From: Leptospiraceae bacterium | Lineage (GTDB): Bacteria; Spirochaetota; Leptospiria; Turneriellales; Turneriellaceae | Length of the DNA: 64,000 nucleotides | Direction: 5' to 3' | Assembly (NCBI GenBank): GCA_025055765.1 | Contig: JANWWS010000033.1 | Location: forward strand, 62,001 to 126,000 | Made by a program: the position numbers and the translations under genes | Notes under the pieces: model-generated | The model's input: the letters and a program-made list of their open reading frames with translations, nothing else | The model's database searches: none | Told to the model about the DNA's origin: nothing | In this document: positions 52,410-61,843 of the stretch, piece after piece | How the letters are laid out: each line of letters begins with the position of its first letter | How positions within the stretch are numbered: the first letter of the stretch is position 1

Positions 52410-53030
52410 ATGCCACACAAAACCTATCTTTTTCCAAGAATAAATGGTAAGGTCCTTGTGATACTGGGACTAATGTTTTCCTTACCAGCCTTTTCACAGG
52501 CCCAGGAAAAGAAAAATCCAACAGGCGCAAATGAAATCCAAAGTCGGGAAATTGAACGACTTCATCGCGAGCTTTCTGAGGCCATTCAAAACACCCTCGG
52601 CCAGCAAAAGGTAGAGAATTTCATAATCCCCTTGGGTCTGGGACTGCGGCGAATCTTGGGGCAAAAAGAGCCCTTTGTATACCAAGAAGAAGCCCGTATT
52701 AAGCTATCTAACGGCGTCCCCGAGAGTGTGGAATTTTATTACTACCAAAGTAATGAAAAAACGGTCTTCACCCAAGAAAGAACTATTACAAATAATAACA
52801 TTCGCTCCACCGAATTAGGAAAAATTGTTATTGCCTATAAATCAAATATGGACCAACCTGTTACGTACACACTAGAAAGTCTCCACAGCGAAAGCTCGCG
52901 ACAAAGGGTCCTCTCTATGTACCGCGATTATCTTTTGGAATGCCTGAAATATTTAAATCTACAGGCCACAAACCGCAAAGCCACGGAACAGATAACATTA
53001 CAAAAAGTTCTTTATATTGGCACTAAGTGA
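52410..53030 (+). CDS. unknown exported protein
   Basis: I do not recognise this 206-aa protein. It has a signal peptide with likely cleavage at SQA-QE (about residue 31). The mature part contains ELSEAIQNTLGQQKVENFII and a beta-like stretch (RIKLSNGVPESVEFYYYQSN). The ATG follows a gap of 99 bases from the divergent STAS gene. The HAD-phosphatase gene starts one base after its stop, so they form a unit. Confidence 0.7.
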   Translation: MPHKTYLFPRINGKVLVILGLMFSLPAFSQAQEKKNPTGANEIQSREIERLHRELSEAIQNTLGQQKVENFIIPLGLGLRRILGQKEPFVYQEEARIKLSNGVPESVEFYYYQSNEKTVFTQERTITNNNIRSTELGKIVIAYKSNMDQPVTYTLESLHSESSRQRVLSMYRDYLLECLKYLNLQATNRKATEQITLQKVLYIGTK

Positions 53031-53031
53031 G

Positions 53032-53655
53032 ATGCCAACCGTTCTCTTTGACATTGATGGAACGCTAATTCATTCTGGGGGAGTTGGTCAAAGAGCCCTT
53101 TTGCGCTCATTTGAAGACTTAACCAATAAAAAAATCCAAATAAACCCCCTATTCCTTGCTGGTAGAACCGATTATTTTATAATATACCACCTTTTGGAAA
53201 ACTACCTAGGTGGCTATGAGAGGCATAAGCACGAAAGACTACTGGAATTATACCTACAATACCTAGCAGAGGAAATAGCGAAATCACCCCCAAAGGTTTT
53301 GCCCGGTGTCTACGAGGTTTTGAACTCCCTTCGGGACCAAGGAATCCGTCTAGGACTTCTCACAGGCAATGTAAGAGAAGGGGCACGGCTTAAGTTGGGG
53401 GATTTATACTCCTATTTCAGTATAGGTTTTTTTGGTGACGAAGAAGAAGACCGCAATATGCTTGCTCTCAAAGCGCGATCTTACCTTGAAGATGAATTTT
53501 GGATTGTAGGAGACACCCCCCATGACATTAGCTGTGCACGGGCAGGTGGTGGTAAATGCATTGCCGTAGCCACAGGCCATTACAGTCGACACGAACTTGC
53601 CGGAGCAGATTATGTCTTAAACAGTTTGGAAGAGTGGTTTTTCTATTGGCACTAA
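53032..53655 (+). CDS. HAD-superfamily hydrolase (phosphoglycolate-phosphatase-like)
   Basis: This 207-aa protein carries HAD motif I FDIDGTL near residue 6, motif II LLTGNV near 102, and motif III/IV VGDTPHDISCARAGG near 160. The helical cap lies between I and II, as in Gph-like phosphatases. The ATG at 53032 is one base after the previous stop and is preferred over the in-frame TTG at 53017. The substrate is unknown. It ends next to the convergent small lipoprotein gene. Confidence 0.88.
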   Translation: MPTVLFDIDGTLIHSGGVGQRALLRSFEDLTNKKIQINPLFLAGRTDYFIIYHLLENYLGGYERHKHERLLELYLQYLAEEIAKSPPKVLPGVYEVLNSLRDQGIRLGLLTGNVREGARLKLGDLYSYFSIGFFGDEEEDRNMLALKARSYLEDEFWIVGDTPHDISCARAGGGKCIAVATGHYSRHELAGADYVLNSLEEWFFYWH

Positions 53656-54039
53656 CTACTTTCTTTTTAGATCAATTGTCTTTTCTATTTTCGCAATTTG
53701 CTCTTCTATAGTAGGTTTTTCTTCAAGGGGGATGCATATTCCTGGCCGTCCCGAGCGGATATGGCGCTGGTAATAAGCCAGGATATTTTCATAATGAAAA
53801 TTGCCATCTTCGGAGAGAAACTCGGCATCAATATAGTGCTCCCCCCTCAAAAACCGCCCTTCTGATGGATAGCACACATCAATAGGCGTATTCTCTTTAC
53901 AAGAAATAATCAGAAACACGAAAATAAGCAAGCAAAAGTAAAGGAAGCCCCGTGTATTTACGCTACTTCTTGCATCTACCTTCGTATATCGGTCTTTCTT
54001 TTTTCTTCGTGGCCAAGAATAAACTTGCGTTTCATACAT
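53656..54039 (-). CDS. unknown small lipoprotein or membrane-anchored protein
   Basis: This 127-aa protein has a long basic N terminus (about 30 residues, PRRKKKDRYTK) then a hydrophobic segment ending LIISC at residue 47, a plausible lipobox. The mature part is small and hydrophilic, with FLSEDGNFHYENILAYYQRH. No domain is recognised. It starts 9 bases after the lpxB stop on the minus strand and may be the third gene of purF-lpxB. Confidence 0.55.
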   Translation of the reverse strand: MYETQVYSWPRRKKKDRYTKVDARSSVNTRGFLYFCLLIFVFLIISCKENTPIDVCYPSEGRFLRGEHYIDAEFLSEDGNFHYENILAYYQRHIRSGRPGICIPLEEKPTIEEQIAKIEKTIDLKRK

Positions 54040-54047
54040 AAATCCCC

Positions 54048-55163
54048 CTAGAGCCTGAACTCTTTCTCTAGCTCGTATGCGATTTTTTCTGCCGAGCTTC
54101 CATCCCCCAACTTCCTTGCTACCATGGCGAGATCTTGCTTCATTTTCTGACGATAGAGCTCATCAAAAAGAATTTTCTCCGCAAGTGGCCAAGCCTTAGC
54201 TAGCCTGACCTCATGCTGCCACAACTCGGGAACAATTTCTCTGCCAGCAAGAATGTTGGGCATACCAATATGATTAATCTTTACTAAAGTTAAGGCAATC
54301 CAATAAGACAAATACGATGCCTTATAGACCAGAAAGAAGGGCACTTGAAAAAAGGCACATTCTAAGGTTACGGTGCCCGAGCAAGCAAAGGCCGCATAGG
54401 CCCGAGAAAGAACAGAAGCTGCCGGTTCGCTAGATAGCCTAACCTTTGGTGGGAGCTTGTAGAGTTTCAAAAGATCCATGATGTGAGAGCTTGCGGCGGG
54501 TATTACAAAGAAAAAGTTTTCATTTCTCTCTGAAATTCTTTTTATTAAGGCAATAAAAAAGGGCATAAGCTTTTTAATTTCCAACGGCCGTGAGCCTGGC
54601 AAAATGGCAATGAGATTTTTGTCTTCTTTTTTGCGGTACTTTTTCCACTCCTTTACTAAGGGGTGCCCCACAAAAAAAGCTTTAATATTTTCTCTTTTAT
54701 AAATTTCCACCTCAAAATCATAAAAGCAAAAGACGGAACGAATGTATTTTTTTATTTTATAGATTCTCTTATATCGCCATGCCCAAATCTGGGGGCTTGC
54801 AATGAGATAACAGGATATTCCCAACTGGGAAAGTTTTCGTGCAAGGCGCAAATTAAACCCAGGAAAATCAATCAACACGGCATGGCTTACCTGGCGCCGT
54901 ACGGACTCTCGCACGAGATGCGACATAATCTTTTTCAAGCGAAAAAAAGAAAAAAGGATTTCCACAATCCCTACTACAGAAAGATCCTTCGTGGAATAAA
55001 GAAGCTCTACTCCTATGTCTTTTAGACCATCTCCTCCTACGCCAAAAAAAACATAGCCTTTTCTTAAAGAAAGCTCCTTTAAAATACTCTGCCCTAGCCT
55101 ATCTCCCGAAGTCTCTCCCGCTACAATGAGGATATTTTTTTTAACGTTTTTCTTCAATTTCAT
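54048..55163 (-). CDS. lpxB: lipid-A-disaccharide synthase LpxB
   Basis: LpxB joins UDP-diacylglucosamine and lipid X to form the lipid A disaccharide. Family blocks are AGETSGDRLGQSILKEL near 16-32, LIDFPGFNLRLA, LIASPQIWAWR, ILPGSRPLEIKKLMPF and SGTVTLECAFFQVPF. Length is 371 aa from the ATG at 55163. The frame is open further upstream, but those 34 residues are read across purF and are hydrophobic without similarity. It overlaps the purF 3' end by 23 bases. Presence of lpxB supports an LPS-bearing spirochaete. Confidence 0.92.
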   Translation of the reverse strand: MKLKKNVKKNILIVAGETSGDRLGQSILKELSLRKGYVFFGVGGDGLKDIGVELLYSTKDLSVVGIVEILFSFFRLKKIMSHLVRESVRRQVSHAVLIDFPGFNLRLARKLSQLGISCYLIASPQIWAWRYKRIYKIKKYIRSVFCFYDFEVEIYKRENIKAFFVGHPLVKEWKKYRKKEDKNLIAILPGSRPLEIKKLMPFFIALIKRISERNENFFFVIPAASSHIMDLLKLYKLPPKVRLSSEPAASVLSRAYAAFACSGTVTLECAFFQVPFFLVYKASYLSYWIALTLVKINHIGMPNILAGREIVPELWQHEVRLAKAWPLAEKILFDELYRQKMKQDLAMVARKLGDGSSAEKIAYELEKEFRL

Positions 55164-56586
55164 AAATATCAAAAAGGGATTTTTGGTTCGACCATTCCAC
55201 TCCCTCATCCAAAGGTACAGGGTATTCACCACTAAAACAAGCAGCACAGAAAGAAGAAGGGTCACGAGCAGCCTCTAGCATGCTTTCCAGTGAGAGGTAG
55301 GCCAGGGTATCTACGCCCAAATAGCGGCGTATCTCTTCTAGGGAGTGGGTAGCGGCAATAAGATCGCGCTGACTTGGTATATCGATCCCGTAAAAGCAGG
55401 GATGCCTTGTTGGTGGGCTGGCAATGCGTACATGGATTTCCCGAGCCCCTGCTTGTCTTAGCATTTTGGCAATCTTCCTCTGGGTGGTACCACGCATAAT
55501 ACTATCATCTACCACAACTATGCTTTTTCCCTCTACTACGGATTTTATAGCATTGTACTTTAATTTAGCCCCAAAATCTCGTATCTTTTGATCGGGTTCA
55601 ATGAAGGTCCGCCCTATGTAGTGGGACCGAATCAACCCCATATGGTATGGTATGCCACTTTCTGCAGCATAACCCAGGGCCGCGACAAGGGAACTATCAG
55701 GTACGGGCATGACAAGATCCGCTTTGGCAGGTGCTTCTCGGGCAAGTCGTTGCCCCATTTCATAACGAATATTATACACAGGTTTGCCAAAAACAAGCGA
55801 ATCGGGCCTTGAGAAATAGACAAATTCAAATACACACAGGCTTGTCTTTTGCGGTGTAAAGGGAAAGCGAGACTCTATCCCGGTCTCTCGAAAACACAGC
55901 ATCTCACCTGGCATGAGATCGCGCACATATGTAGCGTCTATGATATCAAGAGCACATGTCTCAGAAGCCAAAACCCAACCTTGATCCTTTTGTCCAAGCA
56001 CAAGGGGTCGAAAGCCATGGGGATCCCGAATCGCATAAAGGGCAGTCGGAGTCAAAACCAAAAGGGAATAGGCTCCCCTCACCTGCGAGAGAGCGTCAAC
56101 AAGGGCTGCTTCAAAGCTCGACTCAGAGGAACGCGCCATGAGATGCCCTATTACCTCCGTGTCTACCGTAGTTTGGAAGAGGGATCCCTCTTGCTCGAGA
56201 CGTTTGCGTAGCTGCCAGGCATTTGTGAGGTTGCCATTGTGAGCTAAGGCCATAGGGCCAAAGCGAGATTCGAGCCGGATAGGCTGCGCATTGCGCAAAA
56301 AACTTGCTCCCGTAGTTGAATAGCGGTTGTGAGCTATGGCATACTGCCCCACAAGTTGACGTAGTTTTTCTTCTGTAAAGACATCCGCTACCTTGCCCAT
56401 ACCGGCATATCGATATAACTTTTCTCCATCGGATGAGACGATACCCGCACTTTCTTGTCCCCTATGCTGAAGGGCATAGGCCCCTAAGTAGGCATAATTA
56501 GCAGCTTGTGGCACCTGGAAAAGACCTACAATACCACATTCCTCTCTCGGACGCCCTCGCCAGCGCATGGCACTCTCCACGCCCAT
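55141..56586 (-). CDS. purF: amidophosphoribosyltransferase PurF, Fe-S type
   Basis: PurF starts purine synthesis by making phosphoribosylamine from PRPP and glutamine. The N-terminal propeptide (MGVESAMRWRGRPREE) precedes the catalytic C17 in CGIVGLF. The PRPP loop is IVVVDDSIMRGTTQRKIAK. Four cysteines match the Fe-S enzyme of B. subtilis: SLCVFEF, RHPCFYG and the pair in FCAACFSGEYP. The 481-aa length fits. Second start M7 is possible. purH and guaB of the same pathway are in the window. It is the first gene of a unit with lpxB. Confidence 0.95.
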   Translation of the reverse strand: MGVESAMRWRGRPREECGIVGLFQVPQAANYAYLGAYALQHRGQESAGIVSSDGEKLYRYAGMGKVADVFTEEKLRQLVGQYAIAHNRYSTTGASFLRNAQPIRLESRFGPMALAHNGNLTNAWQLRKRLEQEGSLFQTTVDTEVIGHLMARSSESSFEAALVDALSQVRGAYSLLVLTPTALYAIRDPHGFRPLVLGQKDQGWVLASETCALDIIDATYVRDLMPGEMLCFRETGIESRFPFTPQKTSLCVFEFVYFSRPDSLVFGKPVYNIRYEMGQRLAREAPAKADLVMPVPDSSLVAALGYAAESGIPYHMGLIRSHYIGRTFIEPDQKIRDFGAKLKYNAIKSVVEGKSIVVVDDSIMRGTTQRKIAKMLRQAGAREIHVRIASPPTRHPCFYGIDIPSQRDLIAATHSLEEIRRYLGVDTLAYLSLESMLEAARDPSSFCAACFSGEYPVPLDEGVEWSNQKSLFDIYEIEEKR

Positions 56587-56701
56587 TTTAGAAACCTTCT
56601 TCTAGCGAAAAGCTAAATCGCTAATTGACAAGCTGGCAAAGCCTATAAAAAAGATTTGCACCGAGCTAGAGAGAACATAAATCCGGGTATTAATAAGAAT
56701 C

Positions 56702-58072
56702 ATGGAAAGCCGAACCGCAGACGAAGCCAGTTATTACAAGGAAAGAAGGCTTATGGCCATCCGCAAGATGGCACCGAAGAGTCTCTTAGTTCTTTACGCA
56801 CCAGCGCCTGTGGAAAGAAACCATGACACAACCTATCCCTATCGCACTTCAAGTGACCTTCTCTACCTTACCGGTATTGCCGAAGATAACTTTGGTATAA
56901 TTTTAGCCAGCGATGGAGAGCTTCATGTTTTTTGCCAAAGTCGAGATCCAGAACGAGAACGTTGGCAAGGCCCCGTTTTAGGGCCAGAAAAAATTGCCGA
57001 GCACTTAGGCTTAGATAGGGAATTTGTCCATGATTTTCGAGAATTTCGGCAAGAACTTACGAAAAAGCTCCAAAGTTGCGATACTCTTTACTATCCCTTT
57101 GGGCAGGACAAAAATTTTGATAGTTGGATTTTAGGAGAAATCCACAAATTGCGCCTCCAGGCCAGAAAAAAGATTTCTTTTCCTGAGCAAATTATCCACT
57201 CAGGAAAAATCTTGCATGAACTACGCCTTATAAAAGATGATTTAGACCTCACTTACCTACGCAAGGCTGTGGCCATCTCTAGCCGAGCTCACAATTTGCT
57301 CATGGCCTATACCCGCCGATTCCCGCAAGGAATCAGCGAGGCAGAAATGAAAGCCTTTTTGGAGAGGGAATTTCGCCGCCAGGGAGCCGAAGCGCTCGCC
57401 TACCCAAGTATAGTGGCCGCAGGACAAAATGCCACTATTCTTCACTATGAAAAAATGTCCGGCTTTGCCCAAAGTCATGACCTGGTACTAGTGGATGCTG
57501 GTGCCGAATATCGTGGCTATGCTAGCGACATCACGCGTACCTTCCCAGCTGGAGGAAAATTCTCACCGCTGCAAAAAGAAATCTACAGCCTAGTTCTTGA
57601 AGCCCAAAAAGCAGCTATTTCCGCCGTAAAACCGGGAATAAGCCTAGAAGATATCCACCAAATTGCTGTTCATGTACTTTGCGAGGGACTATGGAAGTTT
57701 GGGCTTTTGCGCAAAATACCACAATTTGGCAAGAACACCATAATCTGGCATTTTCCGACAAGTTTAGATGAGGTAAAAGAGAAGGAATTCTATAAGCTTT
57801 TTTATATGCACCGAACCTCCCATTTTCTAGGTCTCGACGTCCATGACGTAGGGCGCTATTACCAAGACGAAAAACCCCGCCCATTGGAAAAAGGGATGGT
57901 TTTTACCATAGAGCCAGGTCTCTACTTTCCCATAGAATATGACTTTATCCCCGAGGAGTTTCGTGGCATAGGTATCCGCATTGAAGACGATATCTTAGTA
58001 ACAGAAGACGGATGTGAGATATTAACTAAGGATTGCCGCAAAGAATGGCAGGATATAGAAAATCTTAAGTGA
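56702..58072 (+). CDS. pepP: Xaa-Pro aminopeptidase (PepP, M24B)
   Basis: This 456-aa peptidase removes N-terminal residues before proline. The N-terminal domain (RTSSDLLYLTGIAEDN) is typical. Metal ligands are seen in VDAGAEYRGYASDITRTFP (two Asp), HRTSHFLGLDVHDVG (His), FTIEPGLYFP (Glu) and GIGIRIEDDILVTEDGCEIL (Glu). All five are present. It stands alone, 115 bases from the divergent purF start. Confidence 0.93.
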   Translation: MESRTADEASYYKERRLMAIRKMAPKSLLVLYAPAPVERNHDTTYPYRTSSDLLYLTGIAEDNFGIILASDGELHVFCQSRDPERERWQGPVLGPEKIAEHLGLDREFVHDFREFRQELTKKLQSCDTLYYPFGQDKNFDSWILGEIHKLRLQARKKISFPEQIIHSGKILHELRLIKDDLDLTYLRKAVAISSRAHNLLMAYTRRFPQGISEAEMKAFLEREFRRQGAEALAYPSIVAAGQNATILHYEKMSGFAQSHDLVLVDAGAEYRGYASDITRTFPAGGKFSPLQKEIYSLVLEAQKAAISAVKPGISLEDIHQIAVHVLCEGLWKFGLLRKIPQFGKNTIIWHFPTSLDEVKEKEFYKLFYMHRTSHFLGLDVHDVGRYYQDEKPRPLEKGMVFTIEPGLYFPIEYDFIPEEFRGIGIRIEDDILVTEDGCEILTKDCRKEWQDIENLK

Positions 58073-58220
58073 GACCCTGGCTCTCAAGCTAATGTATTAT
58101 GATGGCCCCTGCGCGAAAGCTCTTGCATGAAAAATCCAAGCCACAAACAACAAGCATAATTTTCGCATACAAAGGTTCCTTTTCTATTTGACATAGCGGC
58201 AAAAAGTAAGACGGGTGCTT

Positions 58221-59606
58221 ATGGACCGAGTGGACTACGCTGTCATTGGTAGCGGCCCAGGTGGCTATGTTTCTGCCATAAGGGCGGCTCAACTTGGTCT
58301 TAAGACGGTAGTTATAGAAAAAGCGGAAGTCGGGGGTGTTTGTTTAAATTGGGGATGTATCCCAACAAAGGCTTTGCTTCATTTAGGACATCTTTACCAG
58401 CAAGTAAAAAAAGAGACGTGCTTTCGCCACAAGGAAAAGCTCGAGCCTGATTTACATGCTATGGTGCAACATTCTCGGGAGGTGGCATCTCGTCTGTCAC
58501 GGGGAATCGAGAGTCTTTTTCGCAAATACAAAGTAGAGCTAATTCGTGGTCATGCCTACATTGAGGCTCCGGGGAAGTTGCACATTCGCCAGAATGGAGA
58601 AAAAAAAGATCTTGTTGCCGAGAAAATATGTATCGCCACGGGAGCACGAGCTCGCGAGCTGCCTCATATTAAATTCTCCTCCCGGGTTATATCTTACCGT
58701 GAGGCTTTAGTTCCCCAAGAGATCCCACGTAGATTCTTGGTGATTGGAGCGGGGGCCATAGGCTGTGAATTCGCTGATTTTTATAACTGCCTTGGCTCAG
58801 AAGTAACTTTAGTGGAAGTAGCTAAAAGCATTTTACCTTTAGAAGAGGAGGCACTTTCCTCTGTACTAACCAAAGCTTTTGAGGAAAGAGGAATTCGTGT
58901 TTTTGTGAACACAACGGTGAGCCGTTTAGAGGAAAATCAAGACGGCCTTGTGGCCCAATTAGATCAAGGAGGCCAGGTATTCCACGAGCGCTTTGACCAA
59001 GCTCTTTTAGCCGTTGGAGTTGTAGCTAATATCGAGGATCTAGGTTTTGAAAATACAGGGGGATTTCTAGATAAGGGAGTCATTAAAGTTGATGAATACT
59101 GCCGGGTCTCAGGTAGCCGCAATATTTTTGCTATTGGAGATGTAATTGGAGGTAAGCAGTTGGCTCATAAAGCCTCCCATGAAGGCTTATTGGCTGCCGA
59201 GGTTGCGGCTGGTAAAAAAGTTGAGCCTCTAAATAGTCTCTACATACCTAGCTGTATTTACACCAATCCCCAAATAGCTTCGGTGGGATATAAGGAAAGC
59301 GAACTTAAAACAGCAGGCATCCCCTATGAAATCGGTAGTTTTCCCTTTGCGGCATCTGGTAAAGCCTTAGCGTTAGGTGAAGCCGTTGGCTTCTGCCGTA
59401 TCTACCTGCACAAAGAAACGGGAGAGCTTTTAGGGGCCCATCTTGTAGGTCCTGAGGTAACCGATCTCATTTCACATATCTCCCTTGCTTTTACAGGAGA
59501 GCTCAGCTACCATGAGTTTGCTCATGCGGTTGCCCCGCACCCTACCCTGGCAGAGTCTCTTTTTGAAGCTGTTTTAGCAGCAAAAGGACGCAGTTGTAAT
59601 ATTTAA
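58221..59606 (+). CDS. lpdA: dihydrolipoyl dehydrogenase
   Basis: This flavoprotein reoxidises dihydrolipoyl groups of 2-oxo-acid dehydrogenase complexes or glycine cleavage. The 461-aa protein has the FAD site VIGSGPGGYVSAIRAAQLG (8-26), the redox pair C41 and C46 in GGVCLNWGCIPTK, the NAD site VIGAGAIGCEFADFY near 175, and the catalytic HAVAPHPTLAESLFEA near the C terminus. The ATG at 58221 is preferred over the in-frame GTG at 58215. A TTGACA lies at 58188-58193, but no -10 box is convincing. It converges on rnc with a 4-base overlap. Confidence 0.95.
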   Translation: MDRVDYAVIGSGPGGYVSAIRAAQLGLKTVVIEKAEVGGVCLNWGCIPTKALLHLGHLYQQVKKETCFRHKEKLEPDLHAMVQHSREVASRLSRGIESLFRKYKVELIRGHAYIEAPGKLHIRQNGEKKDLVAEKICIATGARARELPHIKFSSRVISYREALVPQEIPRRFLVIGAGAIGCEFADFYNCLGSEVTLVEVAKSILPLEEEALSSVLTKAFEERGIRVFVNTTVSRLEENQDGLVAQLDQGGQVFHERFDQALLAVGVVANIEDLGFENTGGFLDKGVIKVDEYCRVSGSRNIFAIGDVIGGKQLAHKASHEGLLAAEVAAGKKVEPLNSLYIPSCIYTNPQIASVGYKESELKTAGIPYEIGSFPFAASGKALALGEAVGFCRIYLHKETGELLGAHLVGPEVTDLISHISLAFTGELSYHEFAHAVAPHPTLAESLFEAVLAAKGRSCNI

Positions 59607-60340
59607 AGTTCCTTTTCTGGGCCACCAAGACGATTTTTTTCAATGAAATTTTTAGCGGCCATCTGATCAGCTTTCTTGCGAGACGGGGCAGTTCCCTCGC
59701 CCACCTTTTTGCCTTCAATCCAAAGTTCTACCGTAAAAATTTTCGAATGATCAGGCCCCAATGCCGAAACAAGTTTATATTCCGGTTGTACCTTTTTTGT
59801 TTTGGCAAGATAGACCTGTAACCAGGATTTATAGTCAATGCTTTCTTCAACCTTACGTCCCTCACTGAGGTACGGTTCCCAGTGACGCAAAACAAAGCTT
59901 TTCACCGACCTAAGTCCACCAATGAGAAAAATAGCACCAATTAGTGCCTCTAAGGAATCAGCTAAAACCCCTTTGCTATGCTTTGTTCGGCTCTCACCAC
60001 GCCCTCTCATTAGAAAATCACCTAGATTAAGTTTTTCGGCGATTTCGGCAAGAGTGGGCGCACATACCAATTGTGCCTTACGAGCTGTGAGACGACCCTC
60101 ACTTAGGTGGGGGTAGCGGTGATAGAGGTAGTCAGCGATAACGAGGCCTAAAACGGAGTCCCCCAGAAACTCAAGGCGTTCGTTGTGATTCTCGGCTAAG
60201 AGGGCCCCCTTATGGCGCATCGCTTCATTGGCATAGCTTTTATGGGTTAGGGCTAAATCAAGAATTTCTAAATTTTTCTGGGGAATTCGGCACTTTCTGG
60301 CAAACTCTGCAAGCGCTTTTGCTCTCTCGCCAGATACCAT
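59603..60340 (-). CDS. rnc: ribonuclease III
   Basis: RNase III cuts double-stranded RNA, including rRNA precursors. The 245-aa protein has the catalytic signature NERLEFLGDSVLGLVIADYL near residues 52-71 and the second acidic block ADSLEALIGAIFLIGG near 127. A double-stranded RNA-binding domain fills the C terminus (KSWLQVYL through EGTAPSRKKADQMAAKNF). The start codon lies immediately after a hairpin plus T-run (60341-60363), so its expression is probably tied to that element. fabG, acpP and rnc are on one strand; fabF is not here. Confidence 0.95.
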   Translation of the reverse strand: MVSGERAKALAEFARKCRIPQKNLEILDLALTHKSYANEAMRHKGALLAENHNERLEFLGDSVLGLVIADYLYHRYPHLSEGRLTARKAQLVCAPTLAEIAEKLNLGDFLMRGRGESRTKHSKGVLADSLEALIGAIFLIGGLRSVKSFVLRHWEPYLSEGRKVEESIDYKSWLQVYLAKTKKVQPEYKLVSALGPDHSKIFTVELWIEGKKVGEGTAPSRKKADQMAAKNFIEKNRLGGPEKEL

Positions 60341-60363
60341 AGAAAAAGGGGCTTTCGCCCCTT
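60341..60363 (-). terminator. intrinsic terminator/attenuator between acpP and rnc
   Basis: On the minus strand AAGGGGC-GAAA-GCCCCTT forms a perfect 7-bp stem with a GAAA tetraloop, followed by a T-run and then the rnc ATG. It starts 4 bases past the acpP stop. Partial termination would lower rnc relative to acpP. Confidence 0.8.
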
Positions 60364-60366
60364 AGT

Positions 60367-60612
60367 TTACTTGCCTAATTTTTCTTCAATATATTTGGCA
60401 ACATCGCCAACTGTCTGGATTTTCTCCGCATCCTCATCGGGAATTTCAATACCGAATTCCTCCTCGAGGGCCATTACAAGCTCTACCGTATCCAGAGAGT
60501 CGGCGCCAAGATCATCAATGAAATGGGATTCATTGGTGATCTCAGCCTCATCAACGCCTAATTGCTCGGCGATGATTTTTTTTACTCTTTCCATCGCTTC
60601 TTGTGGGGTCAT
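60367..60612 (-). CDS. acpP: acyl carrier protein AcpP
   Basis: AcpP carries acyl chains in fatty-acid and lipid A synthesis. The 81-aa acidic protein has the phosphopantetheine serine S39 in [19 protein letters not shown]. The AcpS that loads it is encoded at 36044-36430. It lies 68 bases after fabG and is followed at once by an intrinsic terminator. Confidence 0.97.
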   Translation of the reverse strand: MTPQEAMERVKKIIAEQLGVDEAEITNESHFIDDLGADSLDTVELVMALEEEFGIEIPDEDAEKIQTVGDVAKYIEEKLGK

Positions 60613-60680
60613 GAGAATTCTCCTTTTCTATTCCTGAAAAATCAGGAAGATTTGGTTTTTGCCTTAATTTTCCATGAAAA

Positions 60681-61436
60681 TTAAAGGCCAGCTATTCCCC
60701 CATTGACATCGATTACCGCCGCGGTGATGTACGATGAGAGTTCTGAAGCTAAGAACAACACCACCCGTGCTATGTCTATGGGCTGCCCCGGCCTCCGCAT
60801 AGGGATGGCCGCAAGCATTTGCTCCCGCAATTTTTCGGGGATTTTATCAGTCATAGCGGTCTGCACAAACCCGGGGGCCACCGCATTTACCCGAATCCCG
60901 AAAGGAGCAAGCTCCTTCCCCAACGCCTTTGTAAAACCAATCACTCCTGCCTTTGAGGCTGAGTAATTAGCCTGCCCAGGATTTCCATGGGCAGCAATCG
61001 AAGATATATTGACAATCGCTCCTTTTTTGGTTTTGCGCATGTGCTGCACGACAGCAAATGTACAATTATAGGTTCCTGTGAGATTAATGTCAATTACTCT
61101 TTGCCATTGGTCGCTTTTCATTCGTAAGAACATGCCATCCATGGTAATACCCGCATTGTTCACTAAAACATCAATCTTTCCCCACTTTGCGACCACATCA
61201 TTTACCATGCTTTCTACAGATTCCATCTTAGCTACGTCGCAAGTGTAACTTAGCGTCTGCCCACCCTTGCCCGCAATTTCCTCTGCAGTGGCTTTAGCAG
61301 TAGCCTCATCGATATCCGTTATGACCACCTTACTCCCGTATTCGGCAAAAAGCTCAGCAATAGCTTTGCCAATCCCTCGACCTGAACCTGTTACAATTAC
61401 CACAGCATCTTTTAAATCTTCAAACAAATATTTCAT
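60681..61436 (-). CDS. fabG: 3-oxoacyl-ACP reductase FabG
   Basis: FabG reduces 3-oxoacyl-ACP with NADPH in the fatty-acid cycle. The 251-aa short-chain dehydrogenase has the cofactor loop VTGSGRGIGKAIAELFA (15-31), NNAGIT near 88, and the catalytic Ser-Tyr-Lys (INISSIAAH and ANYSASKAGVIGFTKALGKE). The C-terminal GIRVNAVAPGFVQTAMTD and the last residues are typical. An SDR of another substrate is possible, but acpP next door supports FabG. Confidence 0.93.
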   Translation of the reverse strand: MKYLFEDLKDAVVIVTGSGRGIGKAIAELFAEYGSKVVITDIDEATAKATAEEIAGKGGQTLSYTCDVAKMESVESMVNDVVAKWGKIDVLVNNAGITMDGMFLRMKSDQWQRVIDINLTGTYNCTFAVVQHMRKTKKGAIVNISSIAAHGNPGQANYSASKAGVIGFTKALGKELAPFGIRVNAVAPGFVQTAMTDKIPEKLREQMLAAIPMRRPGQPIDIARVVLFLASELSSYITAAVIDVNGGIAGL

Positions 61437-61843
61437 AGGTTGGCTCCAAAAGCAGGGATATTACCCAAAAGGCGCATGTTTGTGAAAGTTTTTTTTGTAT
61501 CTTTATATGAACAAAGCCAAAATTTTTGCCCATTTTTCGGAAAAATCCTTCCCCATAGCTGGGCATGAAAAAGAAAGAGCCCCCCATAAGCAAAGAAATT
61601 TGATGCTCTAAGGATGCCGTTTGGTGACATAATCAAGAAAGCCACCCCCTGCAAAAGAGGGCATATTGCATATGGAACCACGAGGTTAGGATTTCCATAA
61701 CAAGAGGCAAAGAAAATTCTTTTTGTGGATGCAGGAGTACGCTTTTCCAGGTGCATATATTAGCTGTCATCCTTCGATAATAACGAAATTTCTGTGCTTT
61801 TAATTATCTTTACAGTATAATGAAAGGTGGGGGAATGCCATCC
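61437..61843. other. 407-base divergent gap between fabG and nuoG
   Basis: No gene is seen; a 107-codon minus-strand frame here has no protein-like features. The gap holds a GGATTTCCATAA motif at 61692 and a perfect TATAAT at 61816-61821. Confidence 0.6.
61816..61821 (+). promoter_or_regulatory. possible nuoG -10 box (TATAAT)
   Basis: A perfect TATAAT stands 28 bases before the ATG at 61844. The -35 region at the right distance (TGTGCT) is poor. If this is the promoter, transcription starts near 61828, which rules out the in-frame ATG at 61820 as start codon. Confidence 0.4.

Noticed and set aside
55164-55265. upstream 34-residue extension of LpxB
   Set aside because: It lies inside purF coding sequence and has no LpxB similarity; the ATG at 55163 fits the family.
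56618-56647. TTGACA with TATAAA upstream of pepP
   Set aside because: The spacing of 13 bases is too short for a normal promoter and the distance to the ATG is not informative.
61433-61756. 107-codon minus-strand frame ending on the fabG start (ATGA)
   Set aside because: The 4-base overlap is suggestive, but the protein is low-complexity-like with no domain, and it spans an intergenic promoter region with a GGATTTCC motif.
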